Positions 31,175 through 40,918 of a stretch of DNA of 64,000 nucleotides are shown piece after piece. The stretch is taken from assembly GCA_002270565.1 (NCBI GenBank), contig NQMI01000055.1, positions 1-64,000 of the forward strand. Direction: 5' to 3'. Made by a program: the position numbers and the translations under genes. Under the pieces are notes generated by a model. The model saw only the letters and a list, made by a program, of their open reading frames with translations. It ran no database searches and was not told the DNA's origin. How positions within the stretch are numbered: position 1 is the stretch's first letter; each line of letters begins with the position of its first letter. This DNA comes from Stenocarpella maydis (taxonomy: Eukaryota; Ascomycota; Sordariomycetes; Diaporthales; Diaporthaceae).

Positions 31175-32032
31175 ACACCTGCATAGCATCCCAAACGTCA
31201 AGAGGCAGGCTTTCGGAACTTCAACGAAGGATGATGGGCACGTATTTTATTCTCTAGGCTCATTCACAACTGATTACCTTTCCCGAACAGACTGGGGATT
31301 GATATTTGGATTTTGTATCTGGTTTTTATATCTGCAAAATCTCCTTAAAATTCATTATTTATCATCCTAAGTGCATAGACTCTCTTGGGCTGTGGTTGAA
31401 CGTAGGCCAGATAACTCTGACGTTTACTCACCTGGAATTCAAGCACCGTGTCTTCCACAGCATCTCTCTTGGTGTCTTTGAGTAAATATCACGTGCATTA
31501 ATCATGGAACTTCCATGAATACTCGCAAACCCCAAAGCATTCACCCTTCCCAGTTTTTGACACTGGCTAAAGAGAATCCATCCGGTCTCTGAGAGGTTTC
31601 GAAGACTTGAAAGTTCTAGCGCGGACGTCATGGATATGAACTAGGTTATTTGTGCGGATTCTATTCTATAAGAGGTCAAGAGAATTAAGACTAAAAGGTC
31701 TTGAATTTCAGGATATAGGGGTGCATGTCATATACTGCACTCATAATCACTATGATTCCAATCCATACGCAATATGGTATAACATATTGGTAATATATAC
31801 ACCAGTACCCGCAGAGGTTACGGTTTTTTACCTCTAATACAGGCTATTATAATGAGACATGGAGGCATAAAAATAAATGTTTTACGCGTACCTAGTTAAT
31901 ATTCATACCAACAGACCTAGCGCTAGACATGCATGGGCTACATATGGACATAGGCATTCGCTATCATACAAGGCACCGTATAGTCAGAATGCCACTTTAA
32001 AATAAAGATACCAATTTCGTACAGTCTGGCCC
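31175..32032. other. Intergenic, AT-rich, no gene seen
   Basis: Short frames on both strands are AT-biased and uninformative. Bases 31640-32000 have the composition of the other degraded AT-rich tracts. Confidence 0.5.
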
Positions 32033-33001
32033 CTAAGGGAATGACACCTTCTTCGCAAAAGCCTCCGCCGTTCCCACCAGACCTGCCACCCCGAGGTCAT
32101 CCTTTGTCACCAAGACCTCGTCGACGCTGGTGAAGCCTTTACCGTCCATGGCCTCCATGTAGGAATGCGACACGTCCATGATTTCGCCCCAGGTCGGCCA
32201 GAGCCCGCAGTAGTCGGCACTGCGGATCTGCAAGCAACGTACCTCGATGCCCTGCGCCTCGCCGTAAGCCCGTGCCACCTCGGCGAGCGTCAATTGCTCA
32301 ACCACGCCGGAGACGGTCTTGGCCGGTAGGGACAGGTCTGGCCGCTCGAGGATAGCCCTTACAAAAAGGCCCGGATTCGTACTCTCATCTCCCAGCAGTG
32401 GGACCCCCACCGAAGGCGACACTCCTAGCAGCTGCGTGTAAATCTTGCTTCCGTCGGCGGTGTGCAACTCGTTGGGCCGATACCAAGGGTAGTTCATGTT
32501 GCTTGCGTACCAACCAAGCCAGAGGAACGTGGTCTTGGTAAGAAGCTGCGGATGCTTGGTCTTGATATAGTCGTCGACGCGGTTCTTGCTCTCATAGTAC
32601 GGCACCACGACCTTCCCGCCGGTGTTCTTCCGCGAATTGGGCAGCGTTGACCATACGTAGTGCACCAGGGACTCGGTCGCAGCCGCGGCGTCTGCGAGGT
32701 TCCTGCCCAGGTGGGTCTCGATCTCCATTGACTTTTCGATGCCCAGTGTTGGCAGTGCCTCAAAGAAATTGGTTGCTGCAAAAATTGCGTGGCTCCCTTT
32801 GAAGGCCTCCCGGAGGGACTCGGCATTGTTGACATTTGCCCCAACCACCTCGACGCCGCTGGCTGCCAGTTTTCTGGCGGTATCGCTCTTTGCGTTGCGA
32901 GTAACAGCCCGAAGAGAGTATTTCGGGTTGCTCAGGAGCGCCCTGATGACTGAGCCACCTTGGACGCCAGTTGCGCCAATAACGGTGACGGTCTGGGACA
33001 T
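32033..33001 (-). CDS. NmrA-like NAD(P)-binding protein
   Basis: The start at 33001 gives 322 residues beginning SQTVTVIGATGVQGGSVIRA, with the NmrA/HSCARG-type GxxGxxG motif at Gly9, Gly12 and Gly15. SLRAVTRNAKSDTARKLA follows, where basic residues select NADP. VEVVGANVNNAESLREAFKG is the typical second strand region. The fold is an atypical short-chain dehydrogenase. NmrA relatives are often redox sensors or co-regulators that bind NAD(P) without catalysis; others are isoflavone-reductase-like enzymes, which cannot be excluded. The gene is divergent from a Zn2Cys6 regulator 495 bp away, and a TATA box lies 150 bp upstream, so coordinated expression is likely. An alternative start six codons upstream is weaker. 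Confidence 0.88.
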   Translation of the reverse strand: MSQTVTVIGATGVQGGSVIRALLSNPKYSLRAVTRNAKSDTARKLAASGVEVVGANVNNAESLREAFKGSHAIFAATNFFEALPTLGIEKSMEIETHLGRNLADAAAATESLVHYVWSTLPNSRKNTGGKVVVPYYESKNRVDDYIKTKHPQLLTKTTFLWLGWYASNMNYPWYRPNELHTADGSKIYTQLLGVSPSVGVPLLGDESTNPGLFVRAILERPDLSLPAKTVSGVVEQLTLAEVARAYGEAQGIEVRCLQIRSADYCGLWPTWGEIMDVSHSYMEAMDGKGFTSVDEVLVTKDDLGVAGLVGTAEAFAKKVSFP

Positions 33002-33496
33002 GATGAACTGTCTAAGCACCTAGGCGAGGAACCTGGAGCAGACGAGATATAGTCAGTGGAAGTGGTCGGAAGATATTGTGCTCTCCCAACGAGGAAGATG
33101 GCGAGGCTGATTATGAGTGACTCAAGGTTTTGGGCAGTTGGACGGTGGATTATTTATACCCGGGTGATTTCATGGCCTTTCCATGTCTGTTTGGAAATGT
33201 CCGAGGCATGGCCTCGGCTCTGCGTAGGATGTAGTTCGTACAAGCAAAACGCCTCTGCCAATGTGACTTGAAAAGCTGTCTAAGTCGTGCGGTGGTTGCT
33301 ACATATGTAAGCCGCACGGAATGCGGTCAAAAGTGGACCCCCGCAGGTGTCAGCACCGCAGTGACATTTCAGGATCCGCACTATTATAGCACCTCGCAGT
33401 GCGCTGGAATCTCCTCCCGTCTTCCATGTGTGGGCTCTGGCACGACCGGCAGTACTGTGCAGAACCCCGTCCCCATCCGTCAGCCGCACAGTTCCC
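33002..33496. promoter_or_regulatory. Shared divergent promoter region, NmrA-like gene and Zn2Cys6 regulator
   Basis: This 495-bp region separates two divergent genes and must hold both promoters. A minus-strand TATA box (33151-33158) serves the NmrA-like gene. No clear CGG-N-CCG site typical of Zn2Cys6 factors stands out to me, so autoregulation is not supported by sequence. Confidence 0.5.
33151..33158 (-). promoter_or_regulatory. TATA box of the NmrA-like gene
   Basis: Reading TATAAATA on the minus strand, about 150 bp before the start codon at 33001. Confidence 0.4.
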
Positions 33497-34732
33497 ATGT
33501 CTCCTCGGCGCAAGTCCTGTGAGGCTTGCTTCAAGGGCCGCAGGAAATGTGACCGTGACTATCCCTCATGCGGCACCTGCCGGCGTACAAGAAAGAGCTG
33601 CCACTATGCTTATGCGCCGCCTTCTTCCTCCGGGCTGTCCGATAGCCCAGCAGCCCCAGGTGCGGACACGGCTGATGGCGTCCCCACTGGTATGGAATTC
33701 ACGCTCGCTTCTAGCCAGACATCAGTCACGGAAAGATGGCCAGAGGTGACACACAGCAGCTCCGCCAGCCCGCCACCCACTTCCGCCGCGCAGCTCTCCT
33801 CCTCTTCCTCGCTATCATCGCGTGGGCCGCCAATAGTGCAAACACCAAACCTGAACGTACCAAATTTCCTAGGCGGCCTTGGCGAGTTGCAGCGCATCCA
33901 AGGAAGCACCGACAGCTGGCAGTGGGTCATTGGCGAGCTCAGGCGCTGCCCGCGCGACTTCGCTGCGCGTGGCGAGACGCTGTTCCTACACAGGGACCTC
34001 TACCGTGAGGGGATGCCTCGGGCGATCCGGTCGGCGCTGGGCGTCTCCGCTGTCTTCTGCACGCTTGACGAGGACAAATCCGGGCTCCTATTCCGGACCC
34101 TAGACGCCGAGGTGTTGGAATTGCTCACTGCACCTCCGCTACTGGAAACCGACGACAGCCGGGAATACGGCAATGTGGGAAACACCAGCAATGCCAGAAG
34201 TAATTTGACCCTAATCGAGGAACTGGCGCGGCTGCAAGCCCTGACGCTATATCAGATGATTCGCCTCTTCAGCGGCGGACTAGAGCAGCGCATTGTTGTG
34301 GAGCAGCAGCGAAGCCTGCTCACCAAGTGGGCTCTGCAGCTTCTCAGGCGGTCGCGCGCCGAACTCGATGGAGATGGTCACTGTGCGCCAGGTCCTAGTG
34401 GCCATATTGGCAGCTGGAAAACCTGGATACTTGCCGAGAGCATTCGCCGTTCCGTAATGGTCGTGTACATGTTCTACGGCATGTACTCGCTTGCGACGGA
34501 GGGCTTCTGCACCGAGATCCCCACCCTCGCCAAGCTGCCCGTTTCGGCCATACCATCGTCTTGGGACTCGGAGGCTGCTTACCTGGCTCATAGCCAGAGG
34601 GGCGGGGCGAAAAGTATAATGGCATATGAAGACTTCACACAATTATGGGCGGTATCACGGCGGGGAGGGCTGGATCCATTCGGCAAATTTCTTATTGTTC
34701 CGTGTCAAGGTCTCGAAGGTGTTGTCTCTTGA
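33497..34732 (+). CDS. Zn(2)-Cys(6) transcription factor
   Basis: The start at 33497 gives 411 residues beginning SPRRKSCEACFKGRRKCD. The binuclear zinc cluster is Cys8-x2-Cys11-x6-Cys18-x6-Cys25-x2-Cys28-x6-Cys35, with the basic KGRRKCD stretch that contacts DNA. A Ser/Pro-rich linker covers about 45-115. A middle region of predicted helices follows (around LARLQALTLYQMIRLFSGGL and LLTKWALQLLRRS), as in fungal regulators lacking a full MHR domain. The end, DPFGKFLIVPCQG, matches the usual C-terminus of this type. The frame is open 23 codons further upstream, but that part lacks family character. It neighbours NmrA-like, MFS-relic and enoyl-reductase genes and is the likely pathway regulator of that block (inference). 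Confidence 0.88.
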   Translation: MSPRRKSCEACFKGRRKCDRDYPSCGTCRRTRKSCHYAYAPPSSSGLSDSPAAPGADTADGVPTGMEFTLASSQTSVTERWPEVTHSSSASPPPTSAAQLSSSSSLSSRGPPIVQTPNLNVPNFLGGLGELQRIQGSTDSWQWVIGELRRCPRDFAARGETLFLHRDLYREGMPRAIRSALGVSAVFCTLDEDKSGLLFRTLDAEVLELLTAPPLLETDDSREYGNVGNTSNARSNLTLIEELARLQALTLYQMIRLFSGGLEQRIVVEQQRSLLTKWALQLLRRSRAELDGDGHCAPGPSGHIGSWKTWILAESIRRSVMVVYMFYGMYSLATEGFCTEIPTLAKLPVSAIPSSWDSEAAYLAHSQRGGAKSIMAYEDFTQLWAVSRRGGLDPFGKFLIVPCQGLEGVVS

Positions 34733-34850
34733 GCCACATGTCCCACTGGGAGGACAGGGAGCGTTACATGCACGAGGTCGGCGATTTCCTCTCAAACACA
34801 GCACCAGATGACAGGAACGAGCTGTGAGAAGGCTTTGTGTCAACCTTGTC

Positions 34851-35340
34851 TCACATCTTCCACCTGCATATGATATTCCATCCAAGGAACCATATATTAA
34901 CTAGACATGCGAAGCACTCTGTAGCTGTTGAGTATTTAGATAGAGGCGTATCAGGAGCGGTCCGAGGGCTGTCGCGAGCGCGTAGATGGAACATGCCATG
35001 TAGGTTTTCATCGAGCTCATATGGAGTTCCTCCGGGATGCTGATGATAGCTGGTGACACTATGGTCAAAGCCATGAAGCTCATGAAGCCAGTAATGGCTA
35101 AGACTAAGGTAACCGGTCATGGCAATGCGTCTTGGCCAGTTCAGAGGGTTGGTAATGCCTGCAAGGCCGTCAAAGGTAAGTTTAAATCGATCTACGATTG
35201 TGTCAGAGGTGGAAGGCAGTGGAGTATTCTTCTCAATAACTACCAATCAGGGGAACGAGCTGGGGCTGGATCGGGTTTAGTTGCTCATTTGCGTGAGCCA
35301 GATTCCCATGTGGTCTGGAACTCGGCACATCGGATGCCAT
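34851..35340 (-). pseudogene. Decayed N-terminal fragment of an MFS transporter
   Basis: Three frames must be combined to read one protein. From an ATG at 35340 the first frame gives a hydrophilic N-terminus (SDVPSSRPHGNLAHANEQ) that ends at a stop just after 35250. A second frame from about 35245 carries FDGLAGITNPLNWPRRIAMTG, the conserved N-P-x-N-W-P lead-in to TM1 of drug:H+ antiporter MFS proteins. Near 35100 the frame shifts again into LAITGFMSFMALTIVSPAII, which completes TM1, and then SSMKTYMACSIYALATALGP, the TM2 region. After that the gene simply ends; the remaining ten or so spans are missing. Two frameshifts and truncation make it a dead gene. It converges on the Zn2Cys6 gene, so it may once have been the exporter of this block. 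Confidence 0.75.
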
Positions 35341-35757
35341 CGTCTATAGCTGCACAAACACGACGTGGTCGTCGGGAAGCTGGATAGGAACAGTCACCAG
35401 CGTGGTTTCTTCAGTCAGCGTTCACACACCCAGCTCTTTCTGTGGGCGCACCCAGTACAAGAAATTAAGCGTGCAGCACACTATAAATTCTTGTACCCCC
35501 CTTACTCTTAAGCCTCTCTCCATGCCCCTCTGAAGGGCCCCTCTAAAAGGCCCCTGTAAATCGCACCCTTCTACCTGTCCTCTATATACCTAAGGGAAGG
35601 CCCTTTATATATTCTTTTATGTACCTCTTTAAAAGCTCTTTCTTTAGGCGCGTAAAGGGCCTTCCTCTAGGCGTGTGGAGGGCCTTCCTGAGTGTATATG
35701 CCTAGGGGCCTAAGCCTAAAGGGTACTTACTAGTAGTAAACTTTTTATATGCTTAAT

Positions 35758-35865
35758 TGTTGGCTGGGTCACGTATTGCGATACGAGTGGTGGTTGATGG
35801 TTGATATTCGCTGGTCGCTAAGAGTAGGTAGGTAGGTAGGCGTAGCTAGCTATCGTGGCTTTATA
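35758..35865 (-). repeat. Dispersed repeat, copy b (inverted relative of 565-660)
   Basis: The first 53 bases are nearly identical to the reverse complement of 606-660. The match then weakens but continues past CTAGCTATCGTGGC, which aligns with GCTAGCTGTGGC in the other copy. Thus about 100 bp are shared. Confidence 0.7.
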
Positions 35866-36438
35866 TAGACAGAAGTAGTAGGCTTAGTCAGCCCCCTAAT
35901 ACTATCACTACTGGTCTTGACCTACCATAGTGACTACTACTGGGAACCAGCCGTATTCACCTGTAGTAGTGACTATTGCTAGTCACCACCAGTAGTAGCC
36001 CACTGTGGCTGTTGCCCACTATTGCTACATTAATAGACTTTCTATATCCTTAGTTAATAAACTTTCTATATACCTAATTAACTTTTTATATACCTAGCTA
36101 AGGGTAAGATAAGGCTTAAGTATGGATTTAAGGAGCTATTAGTATAAGGGAACTTGGTATACTATATACTTAATTTCCTTTATCTACTGGGTGCACCCAC
36201 GGAAAGAGCTGGGTACGTGAACGCTTATAACTGGGCTTCTTCCATAATAGTCAACTTGATTGTACATCTGTTCTGCCCTCAATACCTAGGTACCTTGGCT
36301 CCACCTGCCGAACGACTAAATGCTTGTCGGGAACTCACATTCTCCGACAGCCCGAGGCGAGTGTAAATCCGACTTTAAACAGGAAACTCATTAACCATTA
36401 CTTTGAGCCATAATTTAATACAATCTCGGAATTATACA

Positions 36439-36490
36439 GTTTCGTTCTTGGTCCGACCATAAACCCCTCCCCCCCCCCGGGGTGTTTTTT
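36439..36490 (+). repeat. TIR-like relic, copy 5
   Basis: AGTTTCGTTCTTGGTCCGAC followed by CATAAA leads into a C-run, then G and T runs. It is a close relative of the copy at 6593. Confidence 0.5.
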
Positions 36491-36630
36491 GTTTTTTCGT
36501 TTTTTTTCTTTAAAAAAAAGAAAAGAAAAGAAAAAGGAAACAAAAAAGAGTCGCATTATAGAAACCCAATCTCTACCAACCTTGGAAAGTAAAGCAATAT
36601 TACCAGTACCTAGGGCTTCAAGAACTCAGA

Positions 36631-37870
36631 ATGCCTCAGCAACAAAACACATCCCTATTCGTCGACGACGGCTGCAAGACTTCAGTCATCCGCAACTTCC
36701 CCTTCCCTACACCGGGGGATGATGAGTACCTGATCGAGGTTCTGTTCTCCGGTGTCAACCCGGCTGACATCAAGCATGCCCAAAATCTCGGGATCCGGAA
36801 TGTTGTGATGGGGTACGATTTCTGCGGGCGCGTACTGCGCACCCCGGAGTCGCCGCCGGGTGGGCCCGGCAAAGCCAGGTTCGCAGTTGGCGACCTGGTA
36901 GCCGGCATGACCCCTACGGGCGTAGGACGCCCACAGAAATATGGCTCGCACCAGGACCAGCTGGCTGCGCCGGAGGATATGATGTTCAGCGTGCCTGGGA
37001 ATCTACCGCCGCAGGAGGCCGCTGCACTGCCCGCGGTCGCCTGTACGGCGGCTGACGCATTGTACAGCTTCTTCGAGGCCCCGGCGCCAGGTGAGAATGC
37101 ACCGCCTGGGGAAAGCCAAGGGCCATTGTTGGTGGTAAGCAACTTCCGGAGACGATTTTAACCCGCTGGAGAATAATGATTTTTATTCCAGTGCCCATGT
37201 CATAAAAGCCATGGGCACCCTGTATCTTATTCCAGCCTGAGTTCCCTTGAAACTTCTTCCTTGGTTCTCTAAAAGCTCACTCACGATGCTGCAGTGGGGT
37301 GGATCGACAGGAGTTGGCCTCTGCCTCATACAATTTGCCCGGGCGAGCGGCCTGTCGCCCATCATCGCCACGGCATCACCGTCGCGACATGAGCTGCTAC
37401 GCGACCTCGGAGCAACTCATTGTTTCGACTACAGAGACCCCGACGTGGCAAGCAAGATCAGGACGGCCGTGCAGGAGTCAGGGGCCGGCCAGCTGTCCTA
37501 CGCGATAGACGCAGCGGGGTCCAGTGAAGCGGTTGGGCTAATCGAGAAGCTGGTCGAACCCCGGACGGTATTCTTATCTACGGTCATACACCCGGGCAAG
37601 AGTGATGTAAAGATGCCCCTGGCTTGCACTCGGGACGATGTGGATTTGCGTCTGCCCAACGGCATGGAGATCACTATACCGGCGCGGTTTGAAGACTGGA
37701 AGAAGACATGGAGCACTGTAAATTGGGCAGTGGCTCATTACGGCAAAGGTTTCCGAATGCCAGCAGTTGAGTTGTTCGATGGCAGTGCGGAGGATGCTAT
37801 CGCGGAACTTCAGAGAATTGCTGCTCAGGGCAAGTTTGGCAAATTGGTCATCAAGCATCCACTAAGGTGA
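36631..37870 (+). CDS. Zinc-binding-dehydrogenase family trans-enoyl reductase (LovC-like)
   Basis: Two exons (36631-37134, 37295-37870) give 359 residues. The 160-nt intron has donor GTAAGC and acceptor CTGCAG and joins GPLLV to WGGSTGVG, rebuilding the cofactor motif. The N-terminal GroES-like domain has VLFSGVNPADIKHAQ and VMGYDFCGRV. The Rossmann part has GGSTGVGLCLIQFARASG. GMEITIPARFEDWKKTW and the end FGKLVIKHPLR are typical of fungal enoyl reductases that work in trans with polyketide synthases. Such enzymes reduce enoyl intermediates with NADPH; some relatives have other roles. Catalytic zinc ligands are absent, as in this subgroup. No PKS is present in the window, so the partner is elsewhere or lost. 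Confidence 0.88.
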
Positions 37871-38209
37871 TTGTTTCAGCTGTGTTTGTAACATTCCACG
37901 GGTGGTGATGTGGTGAAGAATAGTACAAACATTTACAAGGCTCTCTTCGTCTTCCTTCTTCCGTGGATCCTTACATATAAATATATATATATATATATAG
38001 TTATATGTGTGTGAATTGATACAATCATAGCATTTGAGCTGGAGTATCATAGCACAGTTGACATGTCCAACATTGTGTAAAGATGGAAGTTGAGAACTCC
38101 CACTGATTACTTAACAAAGCAATTATCAAGCCATGCTTGGTTACCTCGGTAAATGATAAACTATCCGGAATTGAAGGCAGGTGCAATGATCACGCAAGAT
38201 ATATTTGAA
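37871..38209. repeat. Intergenic with (AT)n microsatellite
   Basis: A TA dinucleotide run lies at about 37972-38000, followed by GTGTGTG. No gene occurs in these 340 bp. Confidence 0.6.
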
Positions 38210-39038
38210 TTACGATCTACCACCAATAGCCCTTATGCATGCAGCTACAACAGCATCTGGCATGCTCAGAAAAGGCGAGTGCGACGCATCGAATGTCTCC
38301 GTATCGATCTGGATCCCAAGAGCCCTGACATCCTCAACCATCTTCTCTTGCAAGAACAAAGGGAGCGCATTGTCCTTCTTACAGAGCTGATAACTGGTCG
38401 GGATATACTTGTAGGCAGGATACGTGGCTTTCGAAGCAAAGCACTGGATGCTGTGGTGGGACAGAGTATCGGCGGCCTTCTTGGCCTCGTCGGGGCTGAG
38501 GTCATTGTAGAAGGTCACCTCCGGCGTGGCAGGCCTGGCGCGCGTCCCATTGTCCCACAGAGTGACCCCCGAATTCAGTTTTCCGCCAGTCTTGTCCAGT
38601 AGAGACGTTCCTGGGTGTGAAGTCTCCGTCAGCATGATAAAGGGCACATCTGCTTGGGCACTCCGCATATAACCCACCCTCGGGCAACATAAATGAAGAG
38701 CAGTAGATCAGCCTCACGAGGCCGCCATTCTTGCCGGCGGCCGCCCTCTCCTTCTTCCCCAGGCCACGGCAGGCCTCCGTCCCGGCGGTACCGCCGTAGC
38801 TGTGCATGAACAGCACCACGTCCTGGCCTCTATCTGCCTCCTCCGCGATTGTTTTGCTGATCGCGTCGACATCTGGCCCGAATTCGACCAGGGGCGGTTC
38901 CGCGCCACAGCTCGGGAGGTCGACACCCTTGACCGTGTAGCCAGCGGCGCTGAGCAGCTTCGCGATGGGATCTAGAGCGGACACCGGGTGGAACGCGCCA
39001 GGGACCAGGACGAAGGTCGTGCTCGATGTCATTCTCAC
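38210..39038 (-). pseudogene. Alpha/beta hydrolase gene with a one-base frameshift
   Basis: The intended protein has about 275 residues of the alpha/beta hydrolase superfamily (salicylate-esterase/plant-esterase-like group). It begins SSTTFVLVPGAFHPVSALDP with the oxyanion region, has the nucleophile elbow LFMHSYGGTAG (Ser in HSYGG), and ends with FDASHSPFLSMPDAV holding the catalytic His. The frame breaks at LPEGG: one base too many in a two-base run (AA on the plus strand, 38671-38672) ends the first frame's similarity, and family-like sequence (GYMRSAQADVPFIMLTE) continues in the next. Both halves are well preserved, so loss is recent or the base is a sequencing error. No plausible intron fits, since it would be under 30 nt. 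The start may be 39038 or 39032. Confidence 0.75.
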
Positions 39039-39934
39039 GGAATTGGTCTTCCTGCGTCAACTGTGCGGACGGTCAATTCTCTTGTTTGTGACTTGGCTTG
39101 CCAGGAATTGCATTCCACCGAGTAAGGTGTTAATAAAACCAGGTGGTGATATGCAAGAATGGGACGTTGCTGTAAAGATCCTCACTCTCATGCTCTCGCT
39201 TCACCTCAATGAAAAGAGGAAATGGGTGGCTTCTTATGCTTGCTACTCCGTCGTAGCCACCCCTCAGTGACTCGGGCGGAGCAGATGGTAACCCTTGGGG
39301 GTGCACCATCCTCGGTATATGGGGCTCTCATTAGCCCCGACTCTAAGACGGCCATCATTTAGGGCGATGTTTCACCTCATGTGTGGGGCACAAGGTCGGC
39401 TCGGGTCGGCGCTTCGGGAACGGGGTATGCAGAAGCACCGCCGCAGTATACACGGGTTTGCGGGTGGGTGTGCTGGTTGCATGAAAGTCTCCGGTGTAAT
39501 GCAAAGCGCAAGATCAGAACAGTAACACGATTGGCCGCTGCCCCTATTCCTAGGTGTGGTTCGGGGCCCCGATTTGCATTACGACCGGTTCAACCCGCCA
39601 TAGAAGGACTTCGGGGTTGAAGAGGAGTGTGTTTCGTATTGTTAGTCGACAGAGCCGCGTGGTCGTTCGCATGCAGGGCTGAACAGCGCAGCGGGTACCA
39701 GTCAGTCGGCTAGGAAAGCATGAAGTAGCTGGATCGAGGGCGAACCGGTCTATTGGTCTATCATGGTCAGGTCTATCGTCTCAGTTATTGCTTTTTTCGT
39801 TTGAATTTCAAAAACCTTGCCCGCTCTTGTCGGTGGGTATCTCCAATCACTCCCGTGTTGCTCTATTCCCCGAGCCTCCTCAGCAGCATCCAAGCCATGG
39901 CGCGGTGGTACCACTTGATCAGGCCCATGACGTC
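39039..39934. other. Intergenic, no gene seen
   Basis: About 900 bp with short overlapping frames only. It contains the 3' flank of the aldo-keto reductase gene and the promoter of the hydrolase gene. Confidence 0.5.
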
Positions 39935-40918
39935 TCAGGCCGCAGCGGTGCCGGCCTCTGGCGACTCCTCGGGCCAGACGTTATAGCCGAAGGTGTCCTT
40001 CATGTTCACGAAGCGCGTGTGGCGGCCCTTGGCCACCTCGTTGACGGCCTCGAAGTCCTCGTCCGACAGCTTGGGCACCTGGAAGTTGCTCTCGATGCGG
40101 TGGGGCGTCGAGCTCTTGGGCAGCACGACGTATCCCCTCCTGAGCCCCCAGGCCAGTAGGACCTGCGCCAGGGTGTGATTGCTGCGCTCAGCGACCTCGT
40201 TGAGCGTCTTGTTGGTGCGCACCTTCTCGCCGGTGGTCGGGACCTGGTCCTGGGAGCCCAGGGGAGAGTACGCCTCGGGCAGGATGTTGTTCTCGAGGCA
40301 GAACTTGACGAGCTGCTCGTTGGGCAGGAAGGGGTGGATCTCGATCTGGTTGACGGCGGGCCTGATCTTGGCGAAGGACAGGAGCTTCTTCAGGCCGTCG
40401 ATGGTCCAGTTGGAGACGCCGATGGCGCGGGCCTTGCCGGACTCTGCCAGCTCCTCCATGGCGCGCCATGTCGGCTCGGGGTTCTCCGTGAGCTCCTTGT
40501 TGATGATGTACATCCCATCGGGCCCGAGTTTCGGCTGGTAGTCGTCGGTCCTCTCAGCGGCAATCGGCCAGTGGACGAGAAAGAGGTCGACGTAGTCGAG
40601 GCCGAGCTTCTTGAGGGAGTCGTCGAGGGACCACCTGACGTCCTCGGGCTTGTGCAGGTGGTTCCAGACCTTGGTGCAGACGAAGATATCCTCACGCTTG
40701 ACATGAGGGTTCTCCTTCAGAAAGTCCCGGATGGCCTGGCCGACCTCGCCCTCGTTCTGGTAGAACCAGGCGCAGTCCAGGTGCCGGTAGCCGACCTCGA
40801 GGGCCTTCTTGGTGGCCCTGTAGCTCTCACCCTCGGAGCCCTCGCTGGCGAATGTGCCGAAGCCCAGGCCGGGCACCTTGACGCCGTTGTTCAGGGTGAA
40901 CTCGACTTGTGGTGCCAT
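39935..40918 (-). CDS. Aldo-keto reductase
   Basis: The start at 40918 gives 327 residues beginning APQVEFTLNNGVKVPGLGFG, the usual aldo-keto reductase N-terminus. The longer open frame upstream to 41281 lacks family character. The catalytic tetrad is visible: Asp48 and Tyr53 in LDCAWFYQNE, Lys83 in VCTKVW, His116 in LFLVHWP. Signature 2 is IGVSNWTIDGLKKLL and the NADP-binding C-terminal motif is VVLPKSSTPHRIESNFQ. The fold is a TIM barrel that reduces aldehydes or ketones with NADPH in the cytosol. Fungal members act on glycerol, sugars or secondary metabolites. Its position beside enoyl reductase and hydrolase genes makes a tailoring role possible, but a housekeeping one is just as likely. 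Confidence 0.92.
   Translation of the reverse strand: MAPQVEFTLNNGVKVPGLGFGTFASEGSEGESYRATKKALEVGYRHLDCAWFYQNEGEVGQAIRDFLKENPHVKREDIFVCTKVWNHLHKPEDVRWSLDDSLKKLGLDYVDLFLVHWPIAAERTDDYQPKLGPDGMYIINKELTENPEPTWRAMEELAESGKARAIGVSNWTIDGLKKLLSFAKIRPAVNQIEIHPFLPNEQLVKFCLENNILPEAYSPLGSQDQVPTTGEKVRTNKTLNEVAERSNHTLAQVLLAWGLRRGYVVLPKSSTPHRIESNFQVPKLSDEDFEAVNEVAKGRHTRFVNMKDTFGYNVWPEESPEAGTAAA

Larger units (their letters stand above)
35341..36630. repeat. Repeat-rich block with element ends and tandem units
   Basis: This 1.3-kb region is noncoding. At 35515-35720 there are repeated AGGGCC/GGCCCCT words and pyrimidine tracts. At 35758-35865 lies the inverted relative of the 565-660 repeat. At 35820-35840 there is a (GTAG)n run. 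At 35890-36000 imperfect inverted repeats of CTACTACTGG/CCAGTAGTAG type occur. Related units with ACTTT-TATATACCTA-TT occur near 35737 and at about 36032, 36055 and 36080. At 36439-36500 sits a TIR-like word with poly-C. It looks like nested, degraded transposons between the dead MFS gene and the enoyl reductase gene. Confidence 0.65.

Noticed and set aside
35460..36180. A possible reverse transcriptase or transposase in the repeat block
   Set aside because: No frame longer than about 70 codons is open here and none shows transposase or RT motifs; only noncoding element remains are visible.
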